Origin: Chloroflexota bacterium
Lineage (GTDB): Bacteria > Chloroflexota > UBA11872
Assembly: GCA_026707185.1 (NCBI GenBank)
Contig: JAPOXI010000105.1
Location: 1 to 12,233 of the forward strand
Direction: 5' to 3'
Length of the DNA stretch: 12,233 bases
The notes beneath the pieces are model-generated. The model ran no database searches. It was given only the letters and a program-made list of their open reading frames with translations, and was not told the origin of the DNA. The translations under genes and the position numbers were made by a program. Each line of letters starts with the position of its first letter. The first letter of the stretch is position 1. Shown one piece after another: positions 1 to 6,372 of the stretch.

Positions 1-223
1 GGCGGGTGACGCCGCGGATGTGGTCGGTCTGGGTGCCGTCCTCGAGCGGCGGGGTGTCGGGGTTGCCGGAGCCGCGGATGTCGGCAATGGCGCTGAACGA
101 GCTCTGCGAAAGCGCCAGCGCCCAGGCTTCGACGACTTTGGCAGCCAGGTCCGAGTCTTCGATCCACTCGACCTCGGGCAGTTCAGCCCGCACCCGCGCA
201 CGCTGCGTGTCGTCGACTGTCAC
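1..223 (-). CDS. N-terminal part of an unidentified protein, possibly an HD-domain hydrolase (3' end outside the window)
   Basis: An open frame runs from a GTG codon at 221-223 to the left edge, giving 74 codons of the N-terminus. The start is chosen because GGGAG lies six bases upstream of the GTG. The protein begins VTVDDTQRAR. It continues with a helical segment (LPEVEWIEDSDLAAKVVEAW) and ends near the edge with TQTDHIRGVTR. That last element, a polar Thr-Gln then a His followed by Arg-Gly-Val, resembles the lead-in to the first metal-binding histidine of some bacterial HD-domain phosphohydrolases. The rest of the HD motif would lie outside the window, so the family cannot be confirmed. 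It follows the NTF2-fold gene on the same strand after a 73-base gap and may be transcribed with it. The coding call is fairly secure; the function is a guess. Confidence 0.6.
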   Translation of the reverse strand, partial: MTVDDTQRARVRAELPEVEWIEDSDLAAKVVEAWALALSQSSFSAIADIRGSGNPDTPPLEDGTQTDHIRGVTR

Positions 224-296
224 GGCTTGCTCCCGGGATGCTGACTGGAAGGAGCCTGAGTTTAGCCCTGCCCGCCAGGTCGCGGCGGCGCCCCGG

Positions 297-632
297 CTAG
301 CGAATCTGGTAGACGAGCGTCTGCACGTGGATCAGATCGTCGCTGATGACGAAGGTGTCCACGCCCTGGGCGGTACGCCCGTCCTCGTGGGTGCCCGACC
401 ACGTAAGCAGAACGGCGTCGCCCTCGACGGTGACGGAATCCTGTTGTGCCGCGAATCCTGCGAGGTCGGCGAAGAGCGCCTCGAAGAAGGCGCGGCAGCC
501 AGCGTGCCCGATGTGCACCTGGTTGGGCTGCATGAGCCGGGCGTCGGCCGCGTAGTCGGCGGCGATGGCGTCGAAATCGCCGGACTGCACCGCGTCCCAG
601 TGTCGTTGAAAAACAGCTTCGGGTTCAGCCAT
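297..632 (-). CDS. NTF2-like / SnoaL-fold small protein
   Basis: This 111-residue protein begins MAEPEAVFQRHWDAVQSGDF and has the pattern of the SnoaL/DUF4440-like NTF2 superfamily. An N-terminal helix carries W and a GDFDAI turn, followed by DYAADARLMQPN, a GHAGCRAFFEAL helix, and a beta-sheet ending in GVDTFVISDDLIHVQTLVYQ. Family members are cone-shaped barrels used as small-molecule isomerases, cyclases or hydrolases, or as ligand-binding proteins. The sequence does not fix a substrate. The ATG at 630-632 is preferred over an in-frame ATG at 675-677: it places the family's first helix at the N-terminus, and the upstream GGAG (about 11 bases away) can serve it. The longer form would add 15 residues without family character and would run through a dyad at 663-678. 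It lies alone between the Cache protein gene and the partial gene at the left edge. Confidence 0.8.
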   Translation of the reverse strand: MAEPEAVFQRHWDAVQSGDFDAIAADYAADARLMQPNQVHIGHAGCRAFFEALFADLAGFAAQQDSVTVEGDAVLLTWSGTHEDGRTAQGVDTFVISDDLIHVQTLVYQIR

Positions 633-662
633 GAATGCACGCTCCACTAGGGGCCAGCACGG

Positions 663-678
663 AATACCGTACGGCATT
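663..678. promoter_or_regulatory. 16-base imperfect palindrome upstream of the NTF2-fold gene (possible operator)
   Basis: The sequence AATACCGTACGGCATT is a dyad with arms AAT-n-CCGT and ACGG-n-ATT and a single mismatched pair. Its centre is about 38 bases before the preferred ATG of the NTF2-fold gene. A dyad of this length and position is typical of operators bound by dimeric repressors, but no regulator gene is present in the window. It could be chance, or part of the coding sequence if translation starts at 677. Confidence 0.3.
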
Positions 679-738
679 TGTGGAGTTGGCGGACCGCGCG
701 TGCCTTGGCAACCGGCTGGGCTGAGGTCAGCTTCCGTC

Positions 739-758
739 GCCGGGCTGAAGCGCCCGGC
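739..758 (-). terminator. Perfect 7-bp GC hairpin downstream of the Cache protein gene
   Basis: GCCGGGC and GCCCGGC form a perfect 7-bp stem around a 6-base loop. It starts about 35 bases beyond the stop codon of the triple-Cache gene in the direction of transcription. No run of U follows, so it is not a textbook intrinsic terminator. In GC-rich genomes such stems can still terminate transcription or protect a 3' end. The rest of the 633-793 gap holds only the dyad at 663-678. Confidence 0.4.
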
Positions 759-793
759 ATCGCGATCAGGCCAATTGGTCTACCGGGCGACCA

Positions 794-2203
794 CTAGATT
801 CCTTCGTACCAGCCGACGCCGAAGAGCAGATTGCCGACCCGAACCGTCCACGAGTGCTTGAGTGCGTCCTGGCGCGTTTCCGGGTGCGTAAACAGGTAGC
901 TCACCCAGTCGCCGCCGCTCTCCTCGGTTATGGCAGCGAAGGCTTCACCGTAGTTGAAGCCTCGAGCATCAATGCGCACGCGGGTCGTACCTACCAGGTC
1001 AGGACGGTTGGAGTTCCCAACGGTGTAGAGCTCGCCGGCGCGATCTTCGATGACAAAGACATACCAGGGGCCGTCCGCGCTCTCCGTGGTGTTGTAGTAG
1101 GCAAGAGTTTCGTCGGTGTCCAGCGAGGCGTGGAGGTTGACCGCCCGTTGCACAAGAGCCTGCGCGTAGCCGGCCGGGTCGTCCTTCGACGGGCCGGGTT
1201 CGTACCAGCCGGAGCCGAAGACCAGGCCGTCGCGCCGGACCACCCAGGAGTGCTTGGTCTGGGTTTCGCCCGTCGCGGGATTGACCCACGAGTAACTGGT
1301 CCAGGCGCCATCCGGCGTCGCGTCGGCCACGACCTGGAGGCCGGTGGGGAATAGGTCCGGCCCCGTGACTTCTCGAGCCGGAAGGCCAACGAGTGAGGGC
1401 GTGGCCGCGTGCGTGCGGAGCACGTCGTTCTCGTCGAAGACGAAGAGGTACCAGGCGCCGTCCAGGCTCTGCTCGGTGTTGTAGTAGTCAAGCACGGCGT
1501 CGAGGCCCACGTCGTCGTAGAGGGTGATCCCGCGCTCCACAAAGGCCTGGGTGTAGGTGTCCGGCTGGTCCCTGGACGGTCCGGGCTCGTACCAGCCGGA
1601 TCCGAAGTAAAGGCCGTCATGCACGACGACCCAGGAGTGCTTGGTCTGGGTTTCACCGGACTCGGGATTCACCCAGTAGTAGTCCGCCCACGCGCCCTGC
1701 TCGGTGGCCACCGCCACCAGGTGCCGACCAATCGGGTAGCCGTCGGCCCCGCGCGTATCCAGGTTTGCCGTTCCGACGATGGATGGGACGGCGGCGTTGG
1801 CGAGGAGGATGTCGGAATCGGCGATGAAAACGTACCACTGCCCGTCGATGCTCTCGGGCGAGTTGTAGTAGTCAAGGGTCGCCTGGAGGCCTTCGTTGTT
1901 GTAGCGGTCGATGGCGCGCTCGACGAAGGCCTGGGTGTAGGCGGCGGGGTTGTCCCGGGACGGGGTCATGAAGCGCCGTCCGCCGAAGACGAAACCGTCG
2001 CTGCCGTGGTCGGCCCGGCAGGCGGCCTCGGCGTTGTCGCCGTGGACGCGCTGGTAGATGCCGATGTTCTGGTCGTTGCCCAGGCTGGCTTCGATCAGGT
2101 CGTTGAGTTCGACGCAGGTGGTTGGCCACTCGGCCAGGGCTGCCGCGGCAGTGATTCCAAGGAGCCAAACGACCCCGATTACTGCCAGAACTGTGCGCCT
2201 CAT
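794..2203 (-). CDS. Secreted protein with three tandem single-Cache domains
   Basis: This 469-residue protein starts with a clear signal peptide: MRR, a hydrophobic core at residues 4-20, and a likely cut near AALA-E25. A short segment at about 26-80 follows, carrying two cysteines (C30 and C62, possibly a disulfide). Then come three copies of one domain, at about 86-208, 214-336 and 343-467. Each copy has a YTQAFVER-like helix, DYYN(S/T)xES, DGxWYVF, a W/F-x-(N/H)P strand, a K-HSW strand and a closing FGxGWYE. This is the single-Cache (sCache) pattern of extracellular small-molecule sensors. No transmembrane helix follows, and there is no kinase, chemoreceptor or cyclase domain, so the protein should be released or loosely surface-held and act as a ligand binder. 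The start ATG at 2201-2203 has AGG six bases upstream. Repeats 1 and 2 are nearly identical around their C-terminal ends. The ligand is unknown. Confidence 0.88.
   Translation of the reverse strand: MRRTVLAVIGVVWLLGITAAAALAEWPTTCVELNDLIEASLGNDQNIGIYQRVHGDNAEAACRADHGSDGFVFGGRRFMTPSRDNPAAYTQAFVERAIDRYNNEGLQATLDYYNSPESIDGQWYVFIADSDILLANAAVPSIVGTANLDTRGADGYPIGRHLVAVATEQGAWADYYWVNPESGETQTKHSWVVVHDGLYFGSGWYEPGPSRDQPDTYTQAFVERGITLYDDVGLDAVLDYYNTEQSLDGAWYLFVFDENDVLRTHAATPSLVGLPAREVTGPDLFPTGLQVVADATPDGAWTSYSWVNPATGETQTKHSWVVRRDGLVFGSGWYEPGPSKDDPAGYAQALVQRAVNLHASLDTDETLAYYNTTESADGPWYVFVIEDRAGELYTVGNSNRPDLVGTTRVRIDARGFNYGEAFAAITEESGGDWVSYLFTHPETRQDALKHSWTVRVGNLLFGVGWYEGI
803..1177 (-). repeat. Cache repeat unit 3 (residues 343-467)
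   Basis: This is the most divergent of the three in-frame Cache units. It reads YAQALVQR where the other two read YTQAFVER, and it lacks the QTKHSW wording (ALKHSW instead). It also has about four extra residues around EDRAGELYTVG. It ends at the protein C-terminus with FGVGWYEGI. Confidence 0.8.
1196..1564 (-). repeat. Cache repeat unit 2 (residues 214-336)
   Basis: This unit is offset from unit 1 by 128-129 codons. It shares YTQAFVER, NPxTGETQTKHSW-like wording and SGWYEPGPS with unit 1. At the DNA level a 26-base stretch starting at 1242 is identical to the one starting at 1629, and 16 bases starting at 1542 match those starting at 1926. Confidence 0.85.
1580..1948 (-). repeat. Cache repeat unit 1 (residues 86-208)
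   Basis: This is the first of the three tandem Cache units, directly after the cysteine-containing N-terminal segment. The period to unit 2 is 384-387 bases, always a multiple of three, so duplication kept the reading frame. Confidence 0.85.
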
Positions 2204-2239
2204 TCTTTACCTGGTCGCATACGACCTCTCTGCCCGAAA

Positions 2240-2259
2240 GGCCTAATCAACTATAGGCC
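2240..2259 (-). promoter_or_regulatory. Hairpin between the DUF3604 gene and the Cache gene (weak terminator or operator)
   Basis: GGCCTA and TAGGCC form a perfect 6-bp stem around an 8-base AT-rich loop. In the direction of transcription it is followed by TTTC. It lies about 40 bases past the DUF3604 stop and about 37 bases before the Cache gene ATG. It may end the upstream transcript, regulate the Cache gene, or be chance. The loop strand also contains a TATAGT that could serve as a -10 box, without a convincing -35. Confidence 0.3.
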
Positions 2260-2299
2260 ACCGGAAATCAGGCCGGGCAGCCTGGACCGCGGCGTCGCG

Positions 2300-4495
2300 T
2301 CAGCCGCCGTCCCTGGTTCCGTAGTCGCGCCAGCCCCAGTCGAGGCGCAGGCGCGCCATGGGGAACTCGAAGTACCAGCGAATCGAGATGGGTTCGCGGT
2401 CCTGGCCCAGGTAGCCGTAGAAGAGGGCGGCGCTGCCGGGGACCTCGTTCACAATGCGGATCGGCGCCAGGTCGTGGAAGAGGCACAAGTCTTCGTTGGC
2501 GGCCAGGTAGTCGAGCAACTGATGCTCGTAGGGTTCGGCGTCGTTGGGCCGGACCGTGGCAAGGTCCGTGGATTCGTGCTGATTCCAGGCCGGCAGGCCG
2601 CGGTCGGCGTCAGCGTTGCCGGCGCGGCAGGCAATCCAGATGGGGGTGCTCCAGGCGTATTCGCCGTCGAACTGGCGGAGGCGGACGTAGTAGGCGGCCT
2701 CGGGAAGAGGCGTCGAGTCCTCGAACTCATGCGTGGCGTCCAGGCTGTTGGGACGCCAGGCTGCCAGGGCACGGTCATTGCGAATCAGGTCAATGCGTTC
2801 AATCGGCGCGCAGGCGTGGGCGGTGATGGCGATGCGGGGCGTTTCGGCAATTTCGATTTCGCTGCCGGCCGGATGGCCGCTGGCCGTCACATCCAGAATG
2901 ATGCGGGCGCCGGTTGTGGCGTAGGTGCGACGGCTCAGCACCGCGTCCCAGATGGCGTGGCGCTCGCACTGAGCGGCGCGAACGGCGGCCAGGGGGCCGC
3001 AGCCGATGGCGCAGTCGCGGATGTTCAGATGATCGCCGAAGCGGCCGCGGAAGAGGTGGGCGGCCATGGGCGCGGCCAGCAGCGGCAGGTGGGTGTCGCC
3101 GGAGGCGATCACGGCGGGACGGTGGCCGTGGCGCAGCGCGCGCTGCAGCAGCCACTCGGCGGATCCGTGCCCGCTGGCGACTTCGACCACCGGCTCGCTG
3201 GCCGTCGGGTAGGCGTCCCAGTCGGCCGGGCCGCCGCCGACGTGAGCTTCCAGCAGGACGTCGGCGCGGTCGCCATAGGTTTCCACCAGGTCGTCCATTT
3301 CGGCCCAGGCGGGCGCGTGGCGCTCCTCCCAGTCCCGGAAGATGACGTTGCGGTCGCCGCCGACCCGCGGGTGGGCTTCGCCGGCCAGGAATGGGACGTA
3401 GGTCCCCGGTTCGTCGTTGGCGCGGTAGGCGGCCTGGTGGGCCTCCCAGACGGCCGGACGGTGCGTTTGCTCGGGCGGGGCCATGGGGCCGGGGGCGGCG
3501 AAGTCGAGGCGAGCCTGGCCGCGGGCCTGGGCATGGCGGCCTGAGGGGTGCAGGATCGGCGTCGGGTCGTCCATCAGTCCCATGCTGACGTCGCCCCAGC
3601 TATGGGAGTGCAGGTCGCCCCAGAGCAGGAGTGTCTCGGGCTTGGACTGGACGAGAAGCGCGTTGCTCAGATCGGTCAGCCCTTGTTTGCTGTCATGTGC
3701 CTCGACCCGGACCAGGCCTGGCTGCCGCGCCGTGACGCCCTCGATGAGGGCGATGCCGTGGTTGTCGGGTCCGAGCGTGACTTCAGGCGGCAGGCCGTCC
3801 AACGGCGAGGCGTCCGCTCGAAGTTCCACAGTTCCCCGGTATTGGGTGCAGACGTTGTGGTTGCGGTCGTAGACGGCCAGGTGCAGGGCGAACGGCTCGC
3901 CGGGGCGGGCGATGGAGGGTCCCAGCAGTCGCAGCAGCGTTGGTTCGGGATCCGAAATCACCTGGATGCGAGCCTCGCCGTTCCGCAACTGGCGATAGGC
4001 CAGGCTTCCGGCGCGGTCCACCGACGCGACGAGGCGGCCGTGGCAGGCGACGTCGTAGACCTCGCTGCCGGGACCGCCGCCGCTGGTGTCGCCGACCACG
4101 AGGCACAGCTCGTCGCCCGGGACCAGGCTTCCGTGCTCAACGACGATGCGAGCAACGGGCGGCGAGTTCGCCTGGTTGAGCTCATTGAGTTCGAGGCGGA
4201 CGCGTGCATCGGTGCTGGCGTGCAGCGTGACGTAGTCGCGTCCGCGCGGGCGGGTGTCCTGGATGCTGTGCGACAGGAGGAATCCGTAGCGCTCGAAGAA
4301 GAAGCCGCCGCCGGTGGCCACAGCAGCTTCGACTGCTAGTCGAATCTCCCAGGTGCCGACAGCGCCGGCCGTGAGCCGCAAATCTGGGCCACTGACGCTT
4401 GGTCCTTCGGCCGGGTGAAACGTGACGTCGAGCCTGCCCGGTTCGTTGCCGCCGCGAACCCGATAGGGAAGCGTGGTGGGCGGGCCCGGCGTCAC
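2300..4495 (-). CDS. DUF3604 family protein (PHP-like predicted metallohydrolase)
   Basis: This 731-residue protein begins at a GTG (4493-4495) that shares GTGA with the stop of the aminotransferase gene, so the two are very likely translationally coupled. Residues 1 to about 285 look like one or more beta-sandwich domains. From about 290 the DUF3604 core begins with LLLWGDLHSHSWGD (H296, H298), a PHP-type metal-binding signature. Further candidate ligands follow in order: E373 and H375 in GEAHPRVGGDRN, H418 in LLEAHVGG, and D467 and H469 in ASGDTHLP. The family hallmark RRTYATTGARI is at about 522-532. The tail (about 640-731) is rich in Trp and Tyr and shows no recognised motif. I see no signal peptide, so a cytoplasmic enzyme is likely. 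DUF3604 proteins belong to the PHP superfamily, but their reactions are largely unknown. The pairing with a PLP aminotransferase suggests action on the same metabolite, which is inference. Confidence 0.88.
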   Translation of the reverse strand: MTPGPPTTLPYRVRGGNEPGRLDVTFHPAEGPSVSGPDLRLTAGAVGTWEIRLAVEAAVATGGGFFFERYGFLLSHSIQDTRPRGRDYVTLHASTDARVRLELNELNQANSPPVARIVVEHGSLVPGDELCLVVGDTSGGGPGSEVYDVACHGRLVASVDRAGSLAYRQLRNGEARIQVISDPEPTLLRLLGPSIARPGEPFALHLAVYDRNHNVCTQYRGTVELRADASPLDGLPPEVTLGPDNHGIALIEGVTARQPGLVRVEAHDSKQGLTDLSNALLVQSKPETLLLWGDLHSHSWGDVSMGLMDDPTPILHPSGRHAQARGQARLDFAAPGPMAPPEQTHRPAVWEAHQAAYRANDEPGTYVPFLAGEAHPRVGGDRNVIFRDWEERHAPAWAEMDDLVETYGDRADVLLEAHVGGGPADWDAYPTASEPVVEVASGHGSAEWLLQRALRHGHRPAVIASGDTHLPLLAAPMAAHLFRGRFGDHLNIRDCAIGCGPLAAVRAAQCERHAIWDAVLSRRTYATTGARIILDVTASGHPAGSEIEIAETPRIAITAHACAPIERIDLIRNDRALAAWRPNSLDATHEFEDSTPLPEAAYYVRLRQFDGEYAWSTPIWIACRAGNADADRGLPAWNQHESTDLATVRPNDAEPYEHQLLDYLAANEDLCLFHDLAPIRIVNEVPGSAALFYGYLGQDREPISIRWYFEFPMARLRLDWGWRDYGTRDGG

Positions 4496-5772
4496 GAGCC
4501 TTTCCGGGCCAGGCTTTGAAGGCGCTCGCCCTGAGACATCACCTTCTCAAAGGCCCCGGCCACTTGCTCGACCCAAACTTCGGAGGGATCGACCGGCGTG
4601 GGCAGCCAGACGCAGGTGGCGTTGAGGCGTTCGCTGACCGGCAGGGATCCCGGGCCGAAAGGCGGACGAACGTCTTCAGGCAGGTCGCCCCAGGGGCCGC
4701 CGAGGCCCTCGAACGGGAAGTCGCCGAATAGCGGCTGCAGGTGCATGGCGCCGTAGAGCGCCGAGGGCTGGTCGGGGTGGATGCCGACACCCTCGGCGGC
4801 CAGCGCGTCCAGGATGGCCCGGATGGGCGCGCCGATTTCGTCGGGATCGATGCGCGCCGTATATAGCAGGAGTCCGCCGCGCTCAGCCGCCTCATACGGG
4901 CGCTGGGGGTAGACGCCGGGGACGTCGTCGAGCAGGGCGTCGAGGCGGACGAACCAGCGTGCCCGGCGCTCGTTGAGATCGGGCAGCCGCTCCAGGCCGG
5001 CGCGGGCCAGGGCGATGCCCAGGGGATTGGCGCGGTACTTGACGCCCAGGCCGATGCGGCCCAGATCGCGCAGGGCGTCGGTCTGCAGGAGCTGGTTGAC
5101 ACGGCCGTAGTGGCCGAGCGCGGCCATGCGGTCGTACAGGTTCGGATCGTTCGTCGTGGCAACTCCGGCTTCCACGCCGCTGATCGGTTTGCTGGCCTGC
5201 ATGCTGAAGCAGCCGATATGGCCGAGGGACCCGACCTGTTTTCCGCGCCAAGTCGCGCCGTGCGCGTGGGAGGCGTCCTCGATCAGGGTGATGTCGGTTC
5301 CGTCGACGATGTCCAGCAGCGCGTCCAAATCCGCCGGATTCCCGTAGACGTGGGTGGCGACGATGGCACAGGTGCGGTCGGTCAGCTTGCGCCGCACATC
5401 GGCCGGGTCAATGCAGAACGTCTCGGGATCGGCGTCGGCGAACACCGGCGACGCGCCGCAGTGCAGGGCCGGCGAGATGGAGGCGTGCCAGGTAACCGAA
5501 GGCACGATGACTTCGCGCCCGAGCGCGGCGCCGGCGGCGAACATGGCCGAATGCAGGGCGGCGGTGCCATTGCAGACAGCCAGGGCGAAGCGGGCGCCGA
5601 CGAACTCGCGGAACTCGGCCTCGAATTTCTCGATCTCGTCGTAGACGGCCGAGCCGGCTTCGAGCGCGGCGTTAACCAGGGTGCGCTCGCGCTCGGTGAC
5701 CGGCTCCCAGCGGTCATCGATGGGCGCCGTTACGGCGGGCTGGCCGCCTTCGATGGCGAGAGGCCGGTCCAT
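4492..5772 (-). CDS. DegT/DnrJ/EryC1/StrS family PLP-dependent aminotransferase
   Basis: This 426-residue protein has the full fold type I layout of the family. It has an N-terminal GGQPAVTAP segment, CNGTAALHSA (N68-G69-T70, phosphate cup), and VPSVTWHASISPALHCGASPVFADAD. ATHVYGNPADLDAL is followed by LIEDASHAHG (D166 pairs with the pyridine nitrogen, H169 is nearby). The Schiff-base lysine K195 lies in FSMQASKPISG, after SLGHIGCFSM. Members usually transfer an amino group from glutamate or glutamine to a keto sugar or cyclitol for surface sugars, antibiotics or cofactors. Nothing here fixes the substrate, and no sugar dehydratase, nucleotidyltransferase or glycosyltransferase is nearby. The ATG at 5770-5772 has GGGAG six bases upstream. 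It follows purE after 87 bases and overlaps the DUF3604 start by four, so the pair forms a unit. Confidence 0.92.
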   Translation of the reverse strand: MDRPLAIEGGQPAVTAPIDDRWEPVTERERTLVNAALEAGSAVYDEIEKFEAEFREFVGARFALAVCNGTAALHSAMFAAGAALGREVIVPSVTWHASISPALHCGASPVFADADPETFCIDPADVRRKLTDRTCAIVATHVYGNPADLDALLDIVDGTDITLIEDASHAHGATWRGKQVGSLGHIGCFSMQASKPISGVEAGVATTNDPNLYDRMAALGHYGRVNQLLQTDALRDLGRIGLGVKYRANPLGIALARAGLERLPDLNERRARWFVRLDALLDDVPGVYPQRPYEAAERGGLLLYTARIDPDEIGAPIRAILDALAAEGVGIHPDQPSALYGAMHLQPLFGDFPFEGLGGPWGDLPEDVRPPFGPGSLPVSERLNATCVWLPTPVDPSEVWVEQVAGAFEKVMSQGERLQSLARKGS

Positions 5773-5859
5773 ATTGAGCTCCCGAGGGCGGCCGGGCGCT
5801 TGAGTATGTTCAGCGGCTGCGGCGGTGTCGAGTTGGCGTCCCGGCTGTCAGCGCTGCGG

Positions 5860-6357
5860 CTACTCCAGCGACGACCCCAGGATCTCTTCGGCCTGTTGCG
5901 CGCGGAAGTCGATCAGCTTCTGGCGGAGATCGGAGTCCCCCAGTGCCAGGATCTCCACGGCCAGCAGGGCGGCGTTGACAGCGCCGGCGCTGCCGATGGC
6001 GAGGGTGGCGACCGGGATGCCGCGGGGCATCTGGGCCATGGCCAGCAGCGAGTCCAGACCGTCCAGCGACCAGGCCTGCATGGGCACGCCCAGGACAGGG
6101 AGGACGGTGTGCGCGGCCACCACGCCGGCCAGGTGGGCCGCGCCCCCGGCGGCGGCAATCAGGACGCGCAGGCCGCGTTCTTCGGCGGTACGCGCCCACT
6201 CGGCGGTCTCGTCCGGCGTGCGGTGCGCGGATAGCACGCGCACGTCATAGCCAACGCCGAAGTCGCGCAGGGTGGAGGTGGTGCGCTGCATCACGTCCCA
6301 GTCGGTTGTGCTGCCCATCACGATGCCGACCCGCGGGGTGTCGCTCGAATCTGTCAT
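5860..6357 (-). CDS. purE: PurE, N5-carboxyaminoimidazole ribonucleotide mutase
   Basis: This 165-residue protein matches class I PurE over its whole length and is the usual size. It catalyses the carboxylate shift from N5-CAIR to CAIR in de novo purine synthesis. Visible motifs are [13 protein letters not shown] (S16, D19), [10 protein letters not shown] (S43, A44, H45, R46) and [17 protein letters not shown] (G71, H75). [30 protein letters not shown] and [12 protein letters not shown] follow. The key positions fall at the same numbers as in the E. coli enzyme, as I recall them. Class I PurE normally works with PurK, which is not in the window. Variations from consensus are mild (GSTTDW for GSxSDW, AHLAG for AHLPG). 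The ATG at 6355-6357 has AAAGGAG ten bases upstream, overlapping the TAA of the isocitrate dehydrogenase gene. The 15-base gap between the two genes implies one transcript. Confidence 0.93.
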   Translation of the reverse strand: MTDSSDTPRVGIVMGSTTDWDVMQRTTSTLRDFGVGYDVRVLSAHRTPDETAEWARTAEERGLRVLIAAAGGAAHLAGVVAAHTVLPVLGVPMQAWSLDGLDSLLAMAQMPRGIPVATLAIGSAGAVNAALLAVEILALGDSDLRQKLIDFRAQQAEEILGSSLE

Positions 6358-6372
6358 GGCCGTCTCACTCCT

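Noticed and set aside
1409..3544. Very long plus-strand open frame (711 codons)
   Set aside because: It runs antisense across the Cache and DUF3604 genes and is rich in Gly, Val and Ala, as expected for the complement of GC-rich coding DNA. It has no family motifs, and the genes on the other strand are clearly real.
5110..6234. Plus-strand open frame of 374 codons
   Set aside because: It is antisense to the aminotransferase and purE genes and shows no domain pattern.
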